In this document: positions 8,120 through 16,930 of the stretch, piece by piece
Layout of the letters: every line of letters begins with the position of its first letter
Position numbering within the stretch: position 1 is the first letter of the stretch
Origin: Amycolatopsis dendrobii
Lineage (GTDB): Bacteria; Actinomycetota; Actinomycetes; Mycobacteriales; Pseudonocardiaceae
NCBI RefSeq assembly: GCF_014145675.1
Contig: NZ_JACGZW010000014.1
Location: forward strand, 62,001-126,000
Direction of reading: 5' to 3'
DNA: 64,000 nt
Translations under genes and position numbers: made by a program
Notes under the pieces: model-generated
Told to the model about the DNA's origin: nothing
The model's input: only the letters and a program-made list of their open reading frames with translations
The model's database searches: none

Positions 8120-8776
8120 ATGGCCCGGCTCCCCTCGCCTCCGGCGCGGTCGGCTCTGGTCAAGGGGCTCGACCGCAGCCACGACGTGGTTTCGGTGCAG
8201 CCCGAGACCCGGCTGGTCCGCATCTTCACCGCGCACGGCAACCATCCGCAGCAGTGGAACACCTTCCGCTACACCGGCCCGCTCCCGCACGGCCGGTTCG
8301 ACCAGCAGACGCCCGGCCGCGGCGGCCGCCCGGTCACCGACCCGGGCAACGGCGTGCTGTATTTCGGCCTGACCGTGCGCACGAGCGTCGCCGAGGTGTT
8401 CCAGACGACCTCGACGGTGGACCGCACGACGCGCGGCCCGCGGCTGGTCGTGGTGCGCCCGACGCGCGTGCTTCGGCTGCTCGACCTCACCGGGTTGTGG
8501 CCGACCCGGGTCGGCGCGTCGCAGGAGATCTCCAGCGGCCCGAAGAAGATCACCCAGGCGTGGGCGCGGGCGATCCGCGGCGCGATGCCGGACCTCGACG
8601 GGCTCTGGTACCGCTCGTCGATGGACGCGGGCAAGCCCTCGGTGTGCCTGTGGGACCCGCCCGCGGGCGCGGCGCTGCCGATCGCCCCGGACGTCCTGCT
8701 TCCGCTGGACCATCCGGGGCTCGACGTGCCGCTCGGGCGGGTGTGCGAGGAGCTGAACTACACGCTGCTCAGCTGA
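8120..8776 (+). CDS. RES-domain NAD+-degrading toxin homologue
   Basis: A 218-residue RES-family protein. The conserved elements are in order: Arg in RLVRIFTAHG, the WNTFRY segment, GVLYFGLTVRTSVAEVFQ with the catalytic Glu, RVLRLLDLTG, and WYRSSMDAGKPSVCLWD with the Ser. Characterised RES toxins such as MbcT consume cellular NAD+ (phosphorolysis or hydrolysis). Cytosolic. It is encoded directly after its probable antitoxin and ends 8 bp inside the convergent S9 peptidase gene. At ~218 residues it is slightly longer than many RES toxins because of an N-terminal extension. Function is inferred from the family; activity is untested. Confidence 0.82.
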   Translation: MARLPSPPARSALVKGLDRSHDVVSVQPETRLVRIFTAHGNHPQQWNTFRYTGPLPHGRFDQQTPGRGGRPVTDPGNGVLYFGLTVRTSVAEVFQTTSTVDRTTRGPRLVVVRPTRVLRLLDLTGLWPTRVGASQEISSGPKKITQAWARAIRGAMPDLDGLWYRSSMDAGKPSVCLWDPPAGAALPIAPDVLLPLDHPGLDVPLGRVCEELNYTLLS

Positions 8777-10697
8777 GGTGCCGGGCCCACCAGGCCAGCA
8801 CCGCCTCGAACCGCTGCACCCGGTGCCGCGGCTTGCCCGAGCGCGTCAGCTCGTGCCCCTCTCCCGGGAACAGCAGGAATTCCGTCTCGACCCCGGCCTG
8901 GCGCAGCGCCACGAACTGCCGCTGCGCCTGCTCCAGCGGGCACCGCCAGTCCTGCTCGGAGTGCACGACGGCGAACGGGATCCGGATGTCCGCGGCGTAG
9001 CTGAGCGGGCTGCGGCGACGCTGTTCCTCCGGGTCCGCGCCGACGTAGCCCTCGGTGAAGTAGTAGCCGATGTCGGAGCTGCCCGCGAAGGAATCCCACG
9101 CGTTCACCGCGCGCTCGCTCCACGCCGCGCGGAACCGGTCCGGGTGCTTCGCGGCGACCCAGCTCGTCATGAACCCGCCGTAGGACCCGCCCATGATGCC
9201 GGTCCGCGACGCGTCGAGGTCCGGCCGCTCCAGCGCCTTGTCGAGCAGCGCGAGCACGTCGTCGACGTCGACGGTGCCCATGTTGTGCACGACCGAAGTA
9301 CCGTGCGATTGCCCGTATCCGGCCGAGCCGCGCGGATTGCCGAGCACGACCGCGAACCCGGCCGACGCGTACACCTGCGCCTCGTCGAACACCGTCCATT
9401 CCTGCTGGGCGAACGGCCCGCCGTGCACCACGCGCAGCACCGGGTGCGGCCCCTCGCCTTCCGGAAGGACGAGCCAGCCGTGCACCGGGTAGCCGTCCGG
9501 CGCGGTCGTCTCGAGCTCCACGACCTCGCAAAGACCCTTGTCGCGCAACGGCTTCGAGTAATCGGTGAGCGTGCGCGGACTGTCCGCGCCAAGCACCACC
9601 AGCTCGCCCGCAGTGTCCAAACCGGCCACAACCGCGACGACAGTGCCGCCGTCCGCCGCGAATCCGTGGACTGCCGAATGCCCGGCATGCAGCACACGCA
9701 AGTCGTCGAACTTCGCACCGTCGCCGTCCGTCGCGATCGCGCGCAGTTCCACCGCACCCCGATTGCGCACGGCGACCAGCACCTCGTCGCCCAGCGGAAC
9801 CGCCGGGCCGGAGCCGCTCTCGATGTCCACGGTCTCCACATCGGTCAGCCGCCGCGGTTTCCCGTCCGGAACGACCGCGTACAGCCCGGTATTGGAGGCG
9901 ACGACGACACCGTCCTCATGAGACGTGCCGAAGAAGTAGAGCGTGCCGTCCGGCGCGTACACCGGCTGATCGGCATACCCGGCGCAGGCGGCCAGGACCT
10001 CGGGGGCGCCACCGTCGACCGGAAACGCGACGAGGTCGTGCTCGCGCGTTTCGATCCGGTCGAAGTCGTGCGGCACGATCACGACGACGCGCTCGCCGTC
10101 CGGCGTCCAGACCGGCTGGCTGACGCTGTAGTCGCGCGGCGTCACCGCTTCCGGCTCGCCCTCCTCGAAGGTGTCGAGCACGAACAGCCGCTTCGGCCGG
10201 TCACGCAGGAAACCGACGTTGTCGATGCGGTAGTCGAGCCGCGTGATCAGCCGCGGCGCCTCGGCGGCGGGCTCCGGTGTGCGCTCGTCGGCGTCCTCGG
10301 TGCCGTAGCGGCCCGGCTCGGCCTCCCGCGCGGTGAACGCGAGCCAGCGCGAATCCGGAGCCCACACCGGCGCGTCCGCACCGAGGTGCAGCGAAGTGAG
10401 CTTCCGGGATTCGCCGCCGTCGACGGGCATCACGTGCACCTGCGGGCTGCCCTCGGCGCCCTTGCCTTCGCCGGCGCGCAGGAACGCGACCCACCGGCCG
10501 TCCGGCGAGATCGCCGGCGACGAGTCGCGCGGCCCCTGCGTCCACGGCGTTTCGCCGCCGGAGAGCGAGATCCGCCGGATCGCGCTGCGGTACTGGTCGG
10601 TTTCCAGGTCGGGACTGCTCACCGCGGCGAGCAGGAGGTCACCGCGCAGCGCGGGACGGCCGGGGACGGCGAGGACTTCGATGTCGGCAGGACGCAT
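8769..10697 (-). CDS. S9 family serine peptidase (prolyl oligopeptidase / acylaminoacyl peptidase type)
   Basis: A 642-residue protein with an N-terminal seven-bladed propeller region (repeats such as SSPAISPDGRWVAFLR and APVWAPDSRWLAFTA) and a C-terminal alpha/beta hydrolase. The nucleophile is Ser in GGSYGG, the acid is Asp in VVHSEQDWRCP, and the His is in GEGHELTRSGKP. No signal peptide is visible, so it is probably cytosolic and trims short peptides. Its 3' end overlaps the RES gene by 8 bp. It begins 38 bp downstream of the terC stop on the same strand, so it could be read through from the terC transcript. Confidence 0.92.
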   Translation of the reverse strand: MRPADIEVLAVPGRPALRGDLLLAAVSSPDLETDQYRSAIRRISLSGGETPWTQGPRDSSPAISPDGRWVAFLRAGEGKGAEGSPQVHVMPVDGGESRKLTSLHLGADAPVWAPDSRWLAFTAREAEPGRYGTEDADERTPEPAAEAPRLITRLDYRIDNVGFLRDRPKRLFVLDTFEEGEPEAVTPRDYSVSQPVWTPDGERVVVIVPHDFDRIETREHDLVAFPVDGGAPEVLAACAGYADQPVYAPDGTLYFFGTSHEDGVVVASNTGLYAVVPDGKPRRLTDVETVDIESGSGPAVPLGDEVLVAVRNRGAVELRAIATDGDGAKFDDLRVLHAGHSAVHGFAADGGTVVAVVAGLDTAGELVVLGADSPRTLTDYSKPLRDKGLCEVVELETTAPDGYPVHGWLVLPEGEGPHPVLRVVHGGPFAQQEWTVFDEAQVYASAGFAVVLGNPRGSAGYGQSHGTSVVHNMGTVDVDDVLALLDKALERPDLDASRTGIMGGSYGGFMTSWVAAKHPDRFRAAWSERAVNAWDSFAGSSDIGYYFTEGYVGADPEEQRRRSPLSYAADIRIPFAVVHSEQDWRCPLEQAQRQFVALRQAGVETEFLLFPGEGHELTRSGKPRHRVQRFEAVLAWWARHLS

Positions 10698-10735
10698 GCC
10701 GACGACCGTACCCGATCCTTAGCAAGGCAAACGAC

Positions 10736-11701
10736 CTATTTGGCCTCGACCGCCCGCCGTTCGTCGCGCTTGGCCTTCGCCAGGCTCAGCACCGTGGTCA
10801 CGGTGAGGACGACGACGATGACGCCGAGGGACATCCAGTTGCTGATGTCCAGCCAGTCCGGCGCGAGGTGGTACTCGTGCAGCGCGTGCACCACCAGCTT
10901 CGCGCCGATGAAGGCGAGGATCACCGCGAGGCCGTAGCTGAGGTACACCAGCTTCGTGACCAGCCCGCCGAGCAGGAAGTACAACTGCCGCAGGCCCATC
11001 AGCGCGAACGCGTTCGCGGTGAAGACCAGGAACGCCTCCTGGGTGATGCCGAAGATCGCGGGGATGGAGTCCACCGCGAACAGCAGGTCGGCCGAGCCGA
11101 TCGCGACGATCACCAGCAGCATCGGGGTGATCTTCCGCTTGCCGTCTTCCTTCACCAGGTACTTGTGGCCGCGGTAGTCGTCGGTGACCGGGAAGAGCTT
11201 GCGCACCCAGCGGGTGAGCGCGTTCTCGTGGTACTCCTCCTCGTCGCCGTTGCCGCGCAGCATGCTGATCGCGGTCCAGACGAGCACCGCGCCGAAGACG
11301 AAGAACACCCAGACGAACTGGTTGATCAGCGCCGCGCCGACCGCGATGAACACGCTCCGCATGCCCAGCGCGATCAGGATGCCGACGAGCAGCACGCGGT
11401 GCTGGTGGATCGCGGGCACCTTGAACGAGGTCATGATGATCATGAAGATGAACAGGTTGTCCACGCTCAGCGAGTACTCGGTGATGTACCCGGTGAAGAA
11501 CTGGACCCCGGGGTCGTGCCCGGCGAAGAACCAGATGCCCGCTCCGAACAGGACGGCGCAGGCGATGTAGAAGATCACCCAGCGCGCGGCCTCGCCGGTG
11601 GTCACCTCGTGCGGCTTGTGGTCGACGATCACCAGGTCGATGGCGATCAGCGCGAGCAGCCCGCCGACTGTCGCGAACCACAGCCACAGGGGGACGGTCA
11701 T
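10736..11701 (-). CDS. TerC-family integral membrane metal exporter
   Basis: A 321-residue polytopic protein of the TerC/Alx family with about nine transmembrane helices. Conserved acidic membrane motifs are TEYSLSVDNLFIFMIIM and SADLLFAVDSIPAIFG, which are thought to form the metal path. Family members export Mn2+ or support metalation of exported enzymes; older names refer to tellurium resistance. The start ATG at 11701 follows GGAGG with an 8-nt spacing. The leader carries a yybP-ykoY manganese riboswitch, which makes Mn2+ the likely substrate and inducer. Confidence 0.92.
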   Translation of the reverse strand: MTVPLWLWFATVGGLLALIAIDLVIVDHKPHEVTTGEAARWVIFYIACAVLFGAGIWFFAGHDPGVQFFTGYITEYSLSVDNLFIFMIIMTSFKVPAIHQHRVLLVGILIALGMRSVFIAVGAALINQFVWVFFVFGAVLVWTAISMLRGNGDEEEYHENALTRWVRKLFPVTDDYRGHKYLVKEDGKRKITPMLLVIVAIGSADLLFAVDSIPAIFGITQEAFLVFTANAFALMGLRQLYFLLGGLVTKLVYLSYGLAVILAFIGAKLVVHALHEYHLAPDWLDISNWMSLGVIVVVLTVTTVLSLAKAKRDERRAVEAK

Positions 11702-11734
11702 ATCTGAAACCTCCGGATAGTGCGCAGCAGCAAC

Positions 11735-11850
11735 TAACCGGAGGTCTCTCCCGCCGGTGCGAGACCGGCCGACGGTGCCGGGGACCTCGGCGAATGACTC
11801 GCCCGGGTCACCGTGCTGACGACACCGCCGCGAAGGAATACTCCCCTCAC
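11735..11850 (-). promoter_or_regulatory. yybP-ykoY manganese riboswitch controlling terC
   Basis: Read on the minus strand, the leader contains the family's invariant pieces in order: GGGGAGTA (11846-11839), the loop GTCGTCAGCACG that binds the metal, a variable GC-rich arm, and the closing GGGAGAGACCTCC. These are the conserved P1, L1 and L3 elements of the yybP-ykoY class. The 3' CCTCCGG (11744-11738) can pair either into P1 (CCTC with GAGG at 11848-11845) or with CCGGAGG (11716-11710), which contains the terC Shine-Dalgarno. This predicts translational activation when Mn2+ stabilises P1. The 11851-12169 stretch beyond it shows no gene. Confidence 0.88.
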
Positions 11851-12169
11851 AGCGCGTTCAGTCTGCCGGTTACGCGCTGCGAACGCCAGCCGGGGTTGCC
11901 TACGTCACCGGACCGGCCGTGTTTTCTTCATCACTCCGGGCATCGGACGGGCGAACCGGCCGGATCCGGACACTCTCCGCACAGTCGAACCACCGCGGAT
12001 GCGGAATCGGAGGCGCTGGGGGCAAGAAGGCGAGGTCGGGGCTCGTGCGTGGCGATGCCGGGCAGAACCGGCATCGCCGCTCGCGAGAACGGCACCGGGC
12101 GGGTGAACCGTGTCTGATCCGTGTTAGCCCGCATGCCCGTTCTCAGGAAAATAGTCATAACGTCGCTTC

Positions 12170-15037
12170 GTGCCCCGAATCCCGTTTCCCCGCACCCGCG
12201 GTTCCCGGCTCGTCGCCGTCGCCACCGTGGTGCTGGTCGCCGCGGCCGCGGTGACCGTCTGGGCGACCCGCGACCGCGGTCCCGCACCGGTCCGGACCCA
12301 GGACGCGTTCGTCGCGATGCCCGCCGCACCCGGTTCCCCCGATCAGGTCCGGATCGACACGACGACCTACTACCCCGAACACACGCCCGCGCCCGCCGTG
12401 CTGCTCGCGCACGGCTTCGGCGGCGACAAGTCCAGTGTGGACCCGCAGGCGCGCGAACTGGCCCAGCGCGGGTTCGTGGTGCTCGCCTGGTCCGCGCGCG
12501 GATTCGGGCACAGCACCGGCAAAATCGGGCTGAACGACCCCGACGGCGAGGTCGCCGACGCACGACGGCTGGTCGACCGGCTGACGGCAAGTCCCGAAGT
12601 GGCGACCGGCGCCGACGGCCAGCGCGAGATCGGGGTGACCGGAGCGTCGTACGGCGGCTCGCTGTCGCTGCTGCTCGCCGGGACCGACCACCGGGTGCGC
12701 GCGCTCGCACCAGTGATCACCTACAACGACCTCGGCCAGGCTCTCGTGCCGAACGCCGCGGCGTCGGCTGCTCCGTCGGCGAAGACCCCGGCGGCCGGTG
12801 CCTTCTCGCCGGACGGCGTCTTCAAGAAGAGCTGGGCGGGCATCTTCTTCTCCGCCGGTTCGGGCGCGGCCGCGGCGAGCACGCCGTCCGCCGAAGCGCC
12901 GGAAGCGGGACAGAAGACCAACGACAACGGCAGCACCGCGGGGAACAGCGGCGGCACCGCGCCGCAAGCCGCCGCGCCACCGGCTGGCGCACGGGCGGAG
13001 CGGCCGTCCGCGGATCCGTGCGGCCGGTTCACCGCGGCGGTGTGCAAGGCGTACTCGGAACTCGCGACCACCGGCAAGGCCAGCCCGGAGACGGTCGCGC
13101 TGCTGCACCGCGTCTCGCCCTCGTCGGTCACCGGCAAGATCACCGCGCCGACGCTGCTCGTGCAGGGCGAGAGCGACACGCTCTTCGGGCTCGACCAGTC
13201 CGACGCCACCGCGCGGCAGATCACCGCGGCGGGCGGGCCGGTGCGCACGATCTGGTACACCGGCGGCCACGACGGCGGCATCCCCGGACCGCAGTTGCGC
13301 GCGAAGATCGGCGACTTCCTGTGGTCGTCGCTCACCGGTCAGGGCGACCCCGGCCGCGGATTCAGCTACGACGTCCAAGGCACGTTGCGCGCCAACGGAA
13401 CCCCGTCGGTGCGGACGGTCAACGCCGCCGTGTACCCCGGGCTCGACGGCACCGGTGCCGAGCGGAAGCAGGTGGCGCTCACCGGTCCGGCGCAGCCGAT
13501 CGTCCGGCCCGCGGGCGCGAATCCGGCCGCGGTGAGCGGAATTCCGGGGCTCAACGGGCTCGCGGCGGGCACCTCCCGGCTGGCTCCGCTGTTCAGCAGC
13601 GACCCGCCGGGGCAGGCCGCGCAGTTCGGCACCGCGCCGTTCGACAGCCAGGTGCTGCTGTCCGGTTCGAGCACGGTCCGGTTGCAGGTCGCGACCGACC
13701 CGGCGCATCCGCAGCCGGAAGCGGTGCTGTTCGCGAAGCTGTACGACGTCGGCCAGGACGGCACCCGGGTGCTGCCCGCGAACGCGGTCGCGCCCTTCCG
13801 GGTCACCGGACTGCCCGCGGACGGCACGCCGGTCGACGTCACGGTGACGCTGCCGGGCGTCGTGCGGCCGATCGACTCCGGGCATTCGCTGCGGCTCGTC
13901 GTGGGGACGACGGACCAGGCGTACTCGGTGCCGACGCAGCCGGGAGTGTTCCGGGTCGGGCTCGCTCCGGGCGCGGCGCTCGCCGTCCCGGTGGTGCCCG
14001 GCGCGTCGGTCGGCGCTCCCCTTCCGGTCGGGCAGCTGATCGGCATCGGCGCGACGCTGCTGGTCGCGATCGCGGTCGTCGTGGTCGCGGCGATCCGCCG
14101 CCGCCGGGCGCACGACGTCGACCCGGAACTCGCGGACACCCCGCTGGTGATCAAGGGGCTGCGCAAGCAGTACGCGGGCGGGTTCACCGCCGTGTCGGAC
14201 CTGTCGTTCCGCGTCGAACCGGGCCAGGTGCTCGGCCTGCTCGGCCCGAACGGCGCGGGCAAGACGACCACCTTGCGGATGCTGATGGGCCTGATCACGC
14301 CGAGCGCGGGCGAGATCCGCGTGTTCGGCCACCGGATCACGCCGGGCGCTCCGGTGCTTTCGCGGATCGGGTCCTTCGTCGAGGGGTCCGGATTCCTGCC
14401 GCACTTGTCCGGCAAGGCGAACCTGGAGCTGTACTGGGCGGCGACCGGGCGGCCGGTCGAGAAGGCGCATTTCACCGAGGCGCTGGAGATCGCCGGGCTC
14501 GGCGACGCGGTGCACCGCCGGGTGAAGACCTACAGCCAGGGCATGCGGCAGCGGCTCGCGATCGCGCAGGCGATGCTCGGGCTGCCGGAGCTGATGGTGC
14601 TCGACGAACCGACCAACGGGCTCGACCCGCCGCAGATCCACCAGATGCGGGAGGTCCTGCAGCGCTACGCCGCCACCGGGCGCACCGTCGTCGTCTCGAG
14701 CCATCTCCTGGCCGAGGTCGAGCAGACGTGTTCGCACGTGGTGGTCATGCACCGCGGGAGGCTCGTCGCCTCGGGCGAGGTCGGCGAGCTGGCGGCCTCG
14801 AGCGGCGAGGCCACGTTCCGGGTCGGCGACCCGGCGGCGGCCGCGGCGGCGCTCAAGAGCGTCGGCGGGGTGTCGGACATCGAGACCGAGGGCGATCTGG
14901 TGCACGCGAATCTCGACGGGCTGCCGCGCGCCGACGCGGTCGCGGCGCTCGTGCGCGCCGGGGTCGCGGTCGAGCAGGCAGGGCCGCGCCGACGGCTCGA
15001 GGACGCGTTCCTGCAGCTGGTGGGAGAGGATTCATGA
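12170..15037 (+). CDS. Fusion: extracellular alpha/beta hydrolase (X-Pro dipeptidyl-peptidase-like) plus ABC transporter ATPase
   Basis: A 955-residue two-part protein. A signal-anchor helix (about 14-31) leads to an extracytoplasmic hydrolase of the CocE/X-Pro peptidase type: HGFGG near 81, nucleophile Ser160 in GASYGG, Asp in QGESDTLF and His in TGGHDGG, then the jelly-roll-like C-terminal domain of that family. A second helix (about 620-640, ending in RRRR) crosses back, and the last ~310 residues are a complete ABC ATPase: Walker A GPNGAGKTT, signature YSQGMRQRLAIAQAM, Walker B LMVLDEPTNGLD, and a C-terminal DrrA-like tail. The stop overlaps the start of the permease gene (ATGA), so both form one transporter. 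The topology places hydrolase outside and ATPase inside. Substrate unknown. GTG 12170 is the first start before the basic anchor. Confidence 0.85.
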   Translation: MPRIPFPRTRGSRLVAVATVVLVAAAAVTVWATRDRGPAPVRTQDAFVAMPAAPGSPDQVRIDTTTYYPEHTPAPAVLLAHGFGGDKSSVDPQARELAQRGFVVLAWSARGFGHSTGKIGLNDPDGEVADARRLVDRLTASPEVATGADGQREIGVTGASYGGSLSLLLAGTDHRVRALAPVITYNDLGQALVPNAAASAAPSAKTPAAGAFSPDGVFKKSWAGIFFSAGSGAAAASTPSAEAPEAGQKTNDNGSTAGNSGGTAPQAAAPPAGARAERPSADPCGRFTAAVCKAYSELATTGKASPETVALLHRVSPSSVTGKITAPTLLVQGESDTLFGLDQSDATARQITAAGGPVRTIWYTGGHDGGIPGPQLRAKIGDFLWSSLTGQGDPGRGFSYDVQGTLRANGTPSVRTVNAAVYPGLDGTGAERKQVALTGPAQPIVRPAGANPAAVSGIPGLNGLAAGTSRLAPLFSSDPPGQAAQFGTAPFDSQVLLSGSSTVRLQVATDPAHPQPEAVLFAKLYDVGQDGTRVLPANAVAPFRVTGLPADGTPVDVTVTLPGVVRPIDSGHSLRLVVGTTDQAYSVPTQPGVFRVGLAPGAALAVPVVPGASVGAPLPVGQLIGIGATLLVAIAVVVVAAIRRRRAHDVDPELADTPLVIKGLRKQYAGGFTAVSDLSFRVEPGQVLGLLGPNGAGKTTTLRMLMGLITPSAGEIRVFGHRITPGAPVLSRIGSFVEGSGFLPHLSGKANLELYWAATGRPVEKAHFTEALEIAGLGDAVHRRVKTYSQGMRQRLAIAQAMLGLPELMVLDEPTNGLDPPQIHQMREVLQRYAATGRTVVVSSHLLAEVEQTCSHVVVMHRGRLVASGEVGELAASSGEATFRVGDPAAAAAALKSVGGVSDIETEGDLVHANLDGLPRADAVAALVRAGVAVEQAGPRRRLEDAFLQLVGEDS

Positions 15038-15972
15038 GCGAGGGCAACGGTTCCGGCGGGGTGCACACCGACCCGGCCGCACTGCAGGAGCTGAGCGACC
15101 TGGCCACCGCGGAACCGGCCGAGGTCGGCCCGGACGGCGCGGTCGCGGGCTACCGGGCCGACCGGACGCTGCGGCTGAGCGTGGAGCTGAAACGGCAGCT
15201 GCGCCGCAGGCGGACCCAGCTGGTGCTGGCGTTCGTCGCGGTGCTGCCGTTCATCCTCGTGGTGGCGTTCCAGATCGGGCAGTCGAATCCGAACCGCCGC
15301 TCCGGCGGGTTCGTGGACCTCGCGACGGCGAGCGCGCCGAACTTCGTGGTGCTCGCGTTCTTCGTGTCCGGCACGTTCCTGCTGCCGATGATCGTCGCGT
15401 TGTTCTTCGGCGACACGATCGCGAGCGAATCGTCGTGGTCGAGCCTGAAGTACCTGCTGGCGATCCCGGTGCCGCGGCACCGGCTGCTGCGGCAGAAGGC
15501 CGCGGTGTCCGGGCTGCTGTCGATCGCCGCGCTGGTGCTGCTGCCGGTGGTTTCGCTGCTGGTCGGCATCATCTGGTACGGCGCGGGCGACGCGATCAGC
15601 CCCACCGGCGACGCGGTCAGCTTCGGCGACAGCCTGCTCGCGCTGCTGATGTCCACTGTGTACATCGTGGTGCAGCTGGCCTGGGTCGCCGGGCTCGCGC
15701 TGCTGCTGAGCGTGTCGACGGAGGCTCCGCTGGGCGCGGTCGGCGGGACGGTGCTGGTGGCGATCCTGTCGCAGATCCTCGACCAGATCACCGCTTTGGA
15801 AGGGTTGCGGAACTATCTGCCGACGCATTACTCGTTCGCCTGGATCGACTTGATCTCCACCGACATCGACTGGACGAACCTGGCCAGCGGGGTGCTGTCC
15901 TCGGTCATCTACACGACGGTGTTCCTGCTGCTGGCGGGCCGCCGGTTCGCACGCAAGGACGTCACCAGCTGA
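15034..15972 (+). CDS. ABC-2 type transporter permease
   Basis: A 312-residue membrane protein with a ~65-residue cytosolic N-terminus, a basic stretch (KRQLRRRRTQ) and six predicted helices, including an N-terminal pair around VLAFVAVLPFILVVAF and FVVLAFFVSGTFLLPMIVAL. The order and the segment IASESSWSSLKYLLAIPVPR are typical of DrrB/NatB-type ABC-2 permeases. It starts at ATG 15034, four bases inside the preceding hydrolase-ATPase gene, so translation is coupled and the two proteins form one exporter. Confidence 0.87.
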   Translation: MSEGNGSGGVHTDPAALQELSDLATAEPAEVGPDGAVAGYRADRTLRLSVELKRQLRRRRTQLVLAFVAVLPFILVVAFQIGQSNPNRRSGGFVDLATASAPNFVVLAFFVSGTFLLPMIVALFFGDTIASESSWSSLKYLLAIPVPRHRLLRQKAAVSGLLSIAALVLLPVVSLLVGIIWYGAGDAISPTGDAVSFGDSLLALLMSTVYIVVQLAWVAGLALLLSVSTEAPLGAVGGTVLVAILSQILDQITALEGLRNYLPTHYSFAWIDLISTDIDWTNLASGVLSSVIYTTVFLLLAGRRFARKDVTS

Positions 15973-15998
15973 GGCGGACGTCCGGTACGGTTCGGCGC

Positions 15999-16754
15999 GT
16001 GACGATCCACCTGGAACTCGACGCCGGCGTCGCACTCGTGACCCTCGACCACGGGCGCGGCAACACCCTCGACACCGCCACCTGCAAAGAGCTGGTGATC
16101 AGACTCGAAGAGGCCGACGCCGCCGGGGCGCGCGCGGTCGTGCTCACCGGATCCGGCGACATGTTCTCCGCCGGAGTGGACCTGGTGGCGCTCGACGAGG
16201 GCGGCGCGCGCTACGTCGGCGATTTCCTGCCCGCGTTGTCGGACGCGTTCCTCGCCGTGTTCGGCTTCCCGCGCCCGGTGGTGGCGGCGGTGAACGGCCA
16301 CGCCATCGCGGGCGGCATGGTGCTGGCCGCGGCGTGCGACCACCGGATCGCCGCGGACGGCCCCGGCCGCATCGGCGTGACGGAGCTGCTGGTGGGCGTG
16401 CCGTTCCCGTTGTCGGCGCTGGAAATCCTGCGCTGCACCTACGGCACGACGCCGCTGCCGTCCCTCATCTACAGCGGCGCGACGGTCACCATGCCCGACG
16501 CACTCCCCCGCGGCCTGGTCGACGAGGTCGTGGCGAGCGAGGACTTGCTCGGCCGGGCCCGCGAACTGGCCGCCCGCCTCGGCGAGCTGCCCGCGGAGGC
16601 GTTCGCGCACACGAAGCAGCAGCTGCGCCAGCCGTATCACCAGCGGATCGCGGAGAACCGCGTGTCCGACGACGCACAGGTGGAGCGGCTGTGGCGGTCC
16701 GAACCGGCGCTCGCGGCGGTGAAGGCGTACGTGGAGAAGGTGCTGAAGCACTGA
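15999..16754 (+). CDS. Enoyl-CoA hydratase/isomerase family protein
   Basis: A 251-residue crotonase-fold protein. The oxyanion-hole segments are SAGVDLVALDEG and VNGHAIAGGMVLAAACDHRIA, followed by IGVTELLVGVPFP. The Glu positions used for water addition in true hydratases are not both obvious, so the reaction may be hydratase, isomerase or other crotonase chemistry on an acyl-CoA. Cytosolic. GTG 15999 is the first start after the permease stop (26 bp gap) and gives normal family length, so it may be the last gene of that transcript. Confidence 0.85.
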   Translation: MTIHLELDAGVALVTLDHGRGNTLDTATCKELVIRLEEADAAGARAVVLTGSGDMFSAGVDLVALDEGGARYVGDFLPALSDAFLAVFGFPRPVVAAVNGHAIAGGMVLAAACDHRIAADGPGRIGVTELLVGVPFPLSALEILRCTYGTTPLPSLIYSGATVTMPDALPRGLVDEVVASEDLLGRARELAARLGELPAEAFAHTKQQLRQPYHQRIAENRVSDDAQVERLWRSEPALAAVKAYVEKVLKH

Positions 16755-16867
16755 CCTGCCGCCCGGGCCGTGCGCGGGAACGGGAGACTTTCTTGCCTCG
16801 GCTCTGCCCGCGCACCCATTGCTTCGGGCGCATGTTTCTGTGAAAGTCGAAGCGAGGGTCCGGGAAA

Positions 16868-16900
16868 CCGGGGGTGCCTCAGTTCGGAGCGCACCCCCGG
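16868..16900. terminator. Bidirectional hairpin between convergent genes
   Basis: CCGGGGGTGC (16868-16877) pairs perfectly with GCACCCCCGG (16891-16900), and CTC/GAG extends the stem inward. It stands between the enoyl-CoA hydratase stop and the vapC stop, so it can end both transcripts. Confidence 0.7.
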
Positions 16901-16930
16901 GTCGGGGGCCGCTCGTTGTCACGGATCCGG

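Noticed and set aside
12155..14905. A 916-residue minus-strand open frame
   Set aside because: Antisense to the hydrolase-ABC fusion, whose motifs are unmistakable on the plus strand.
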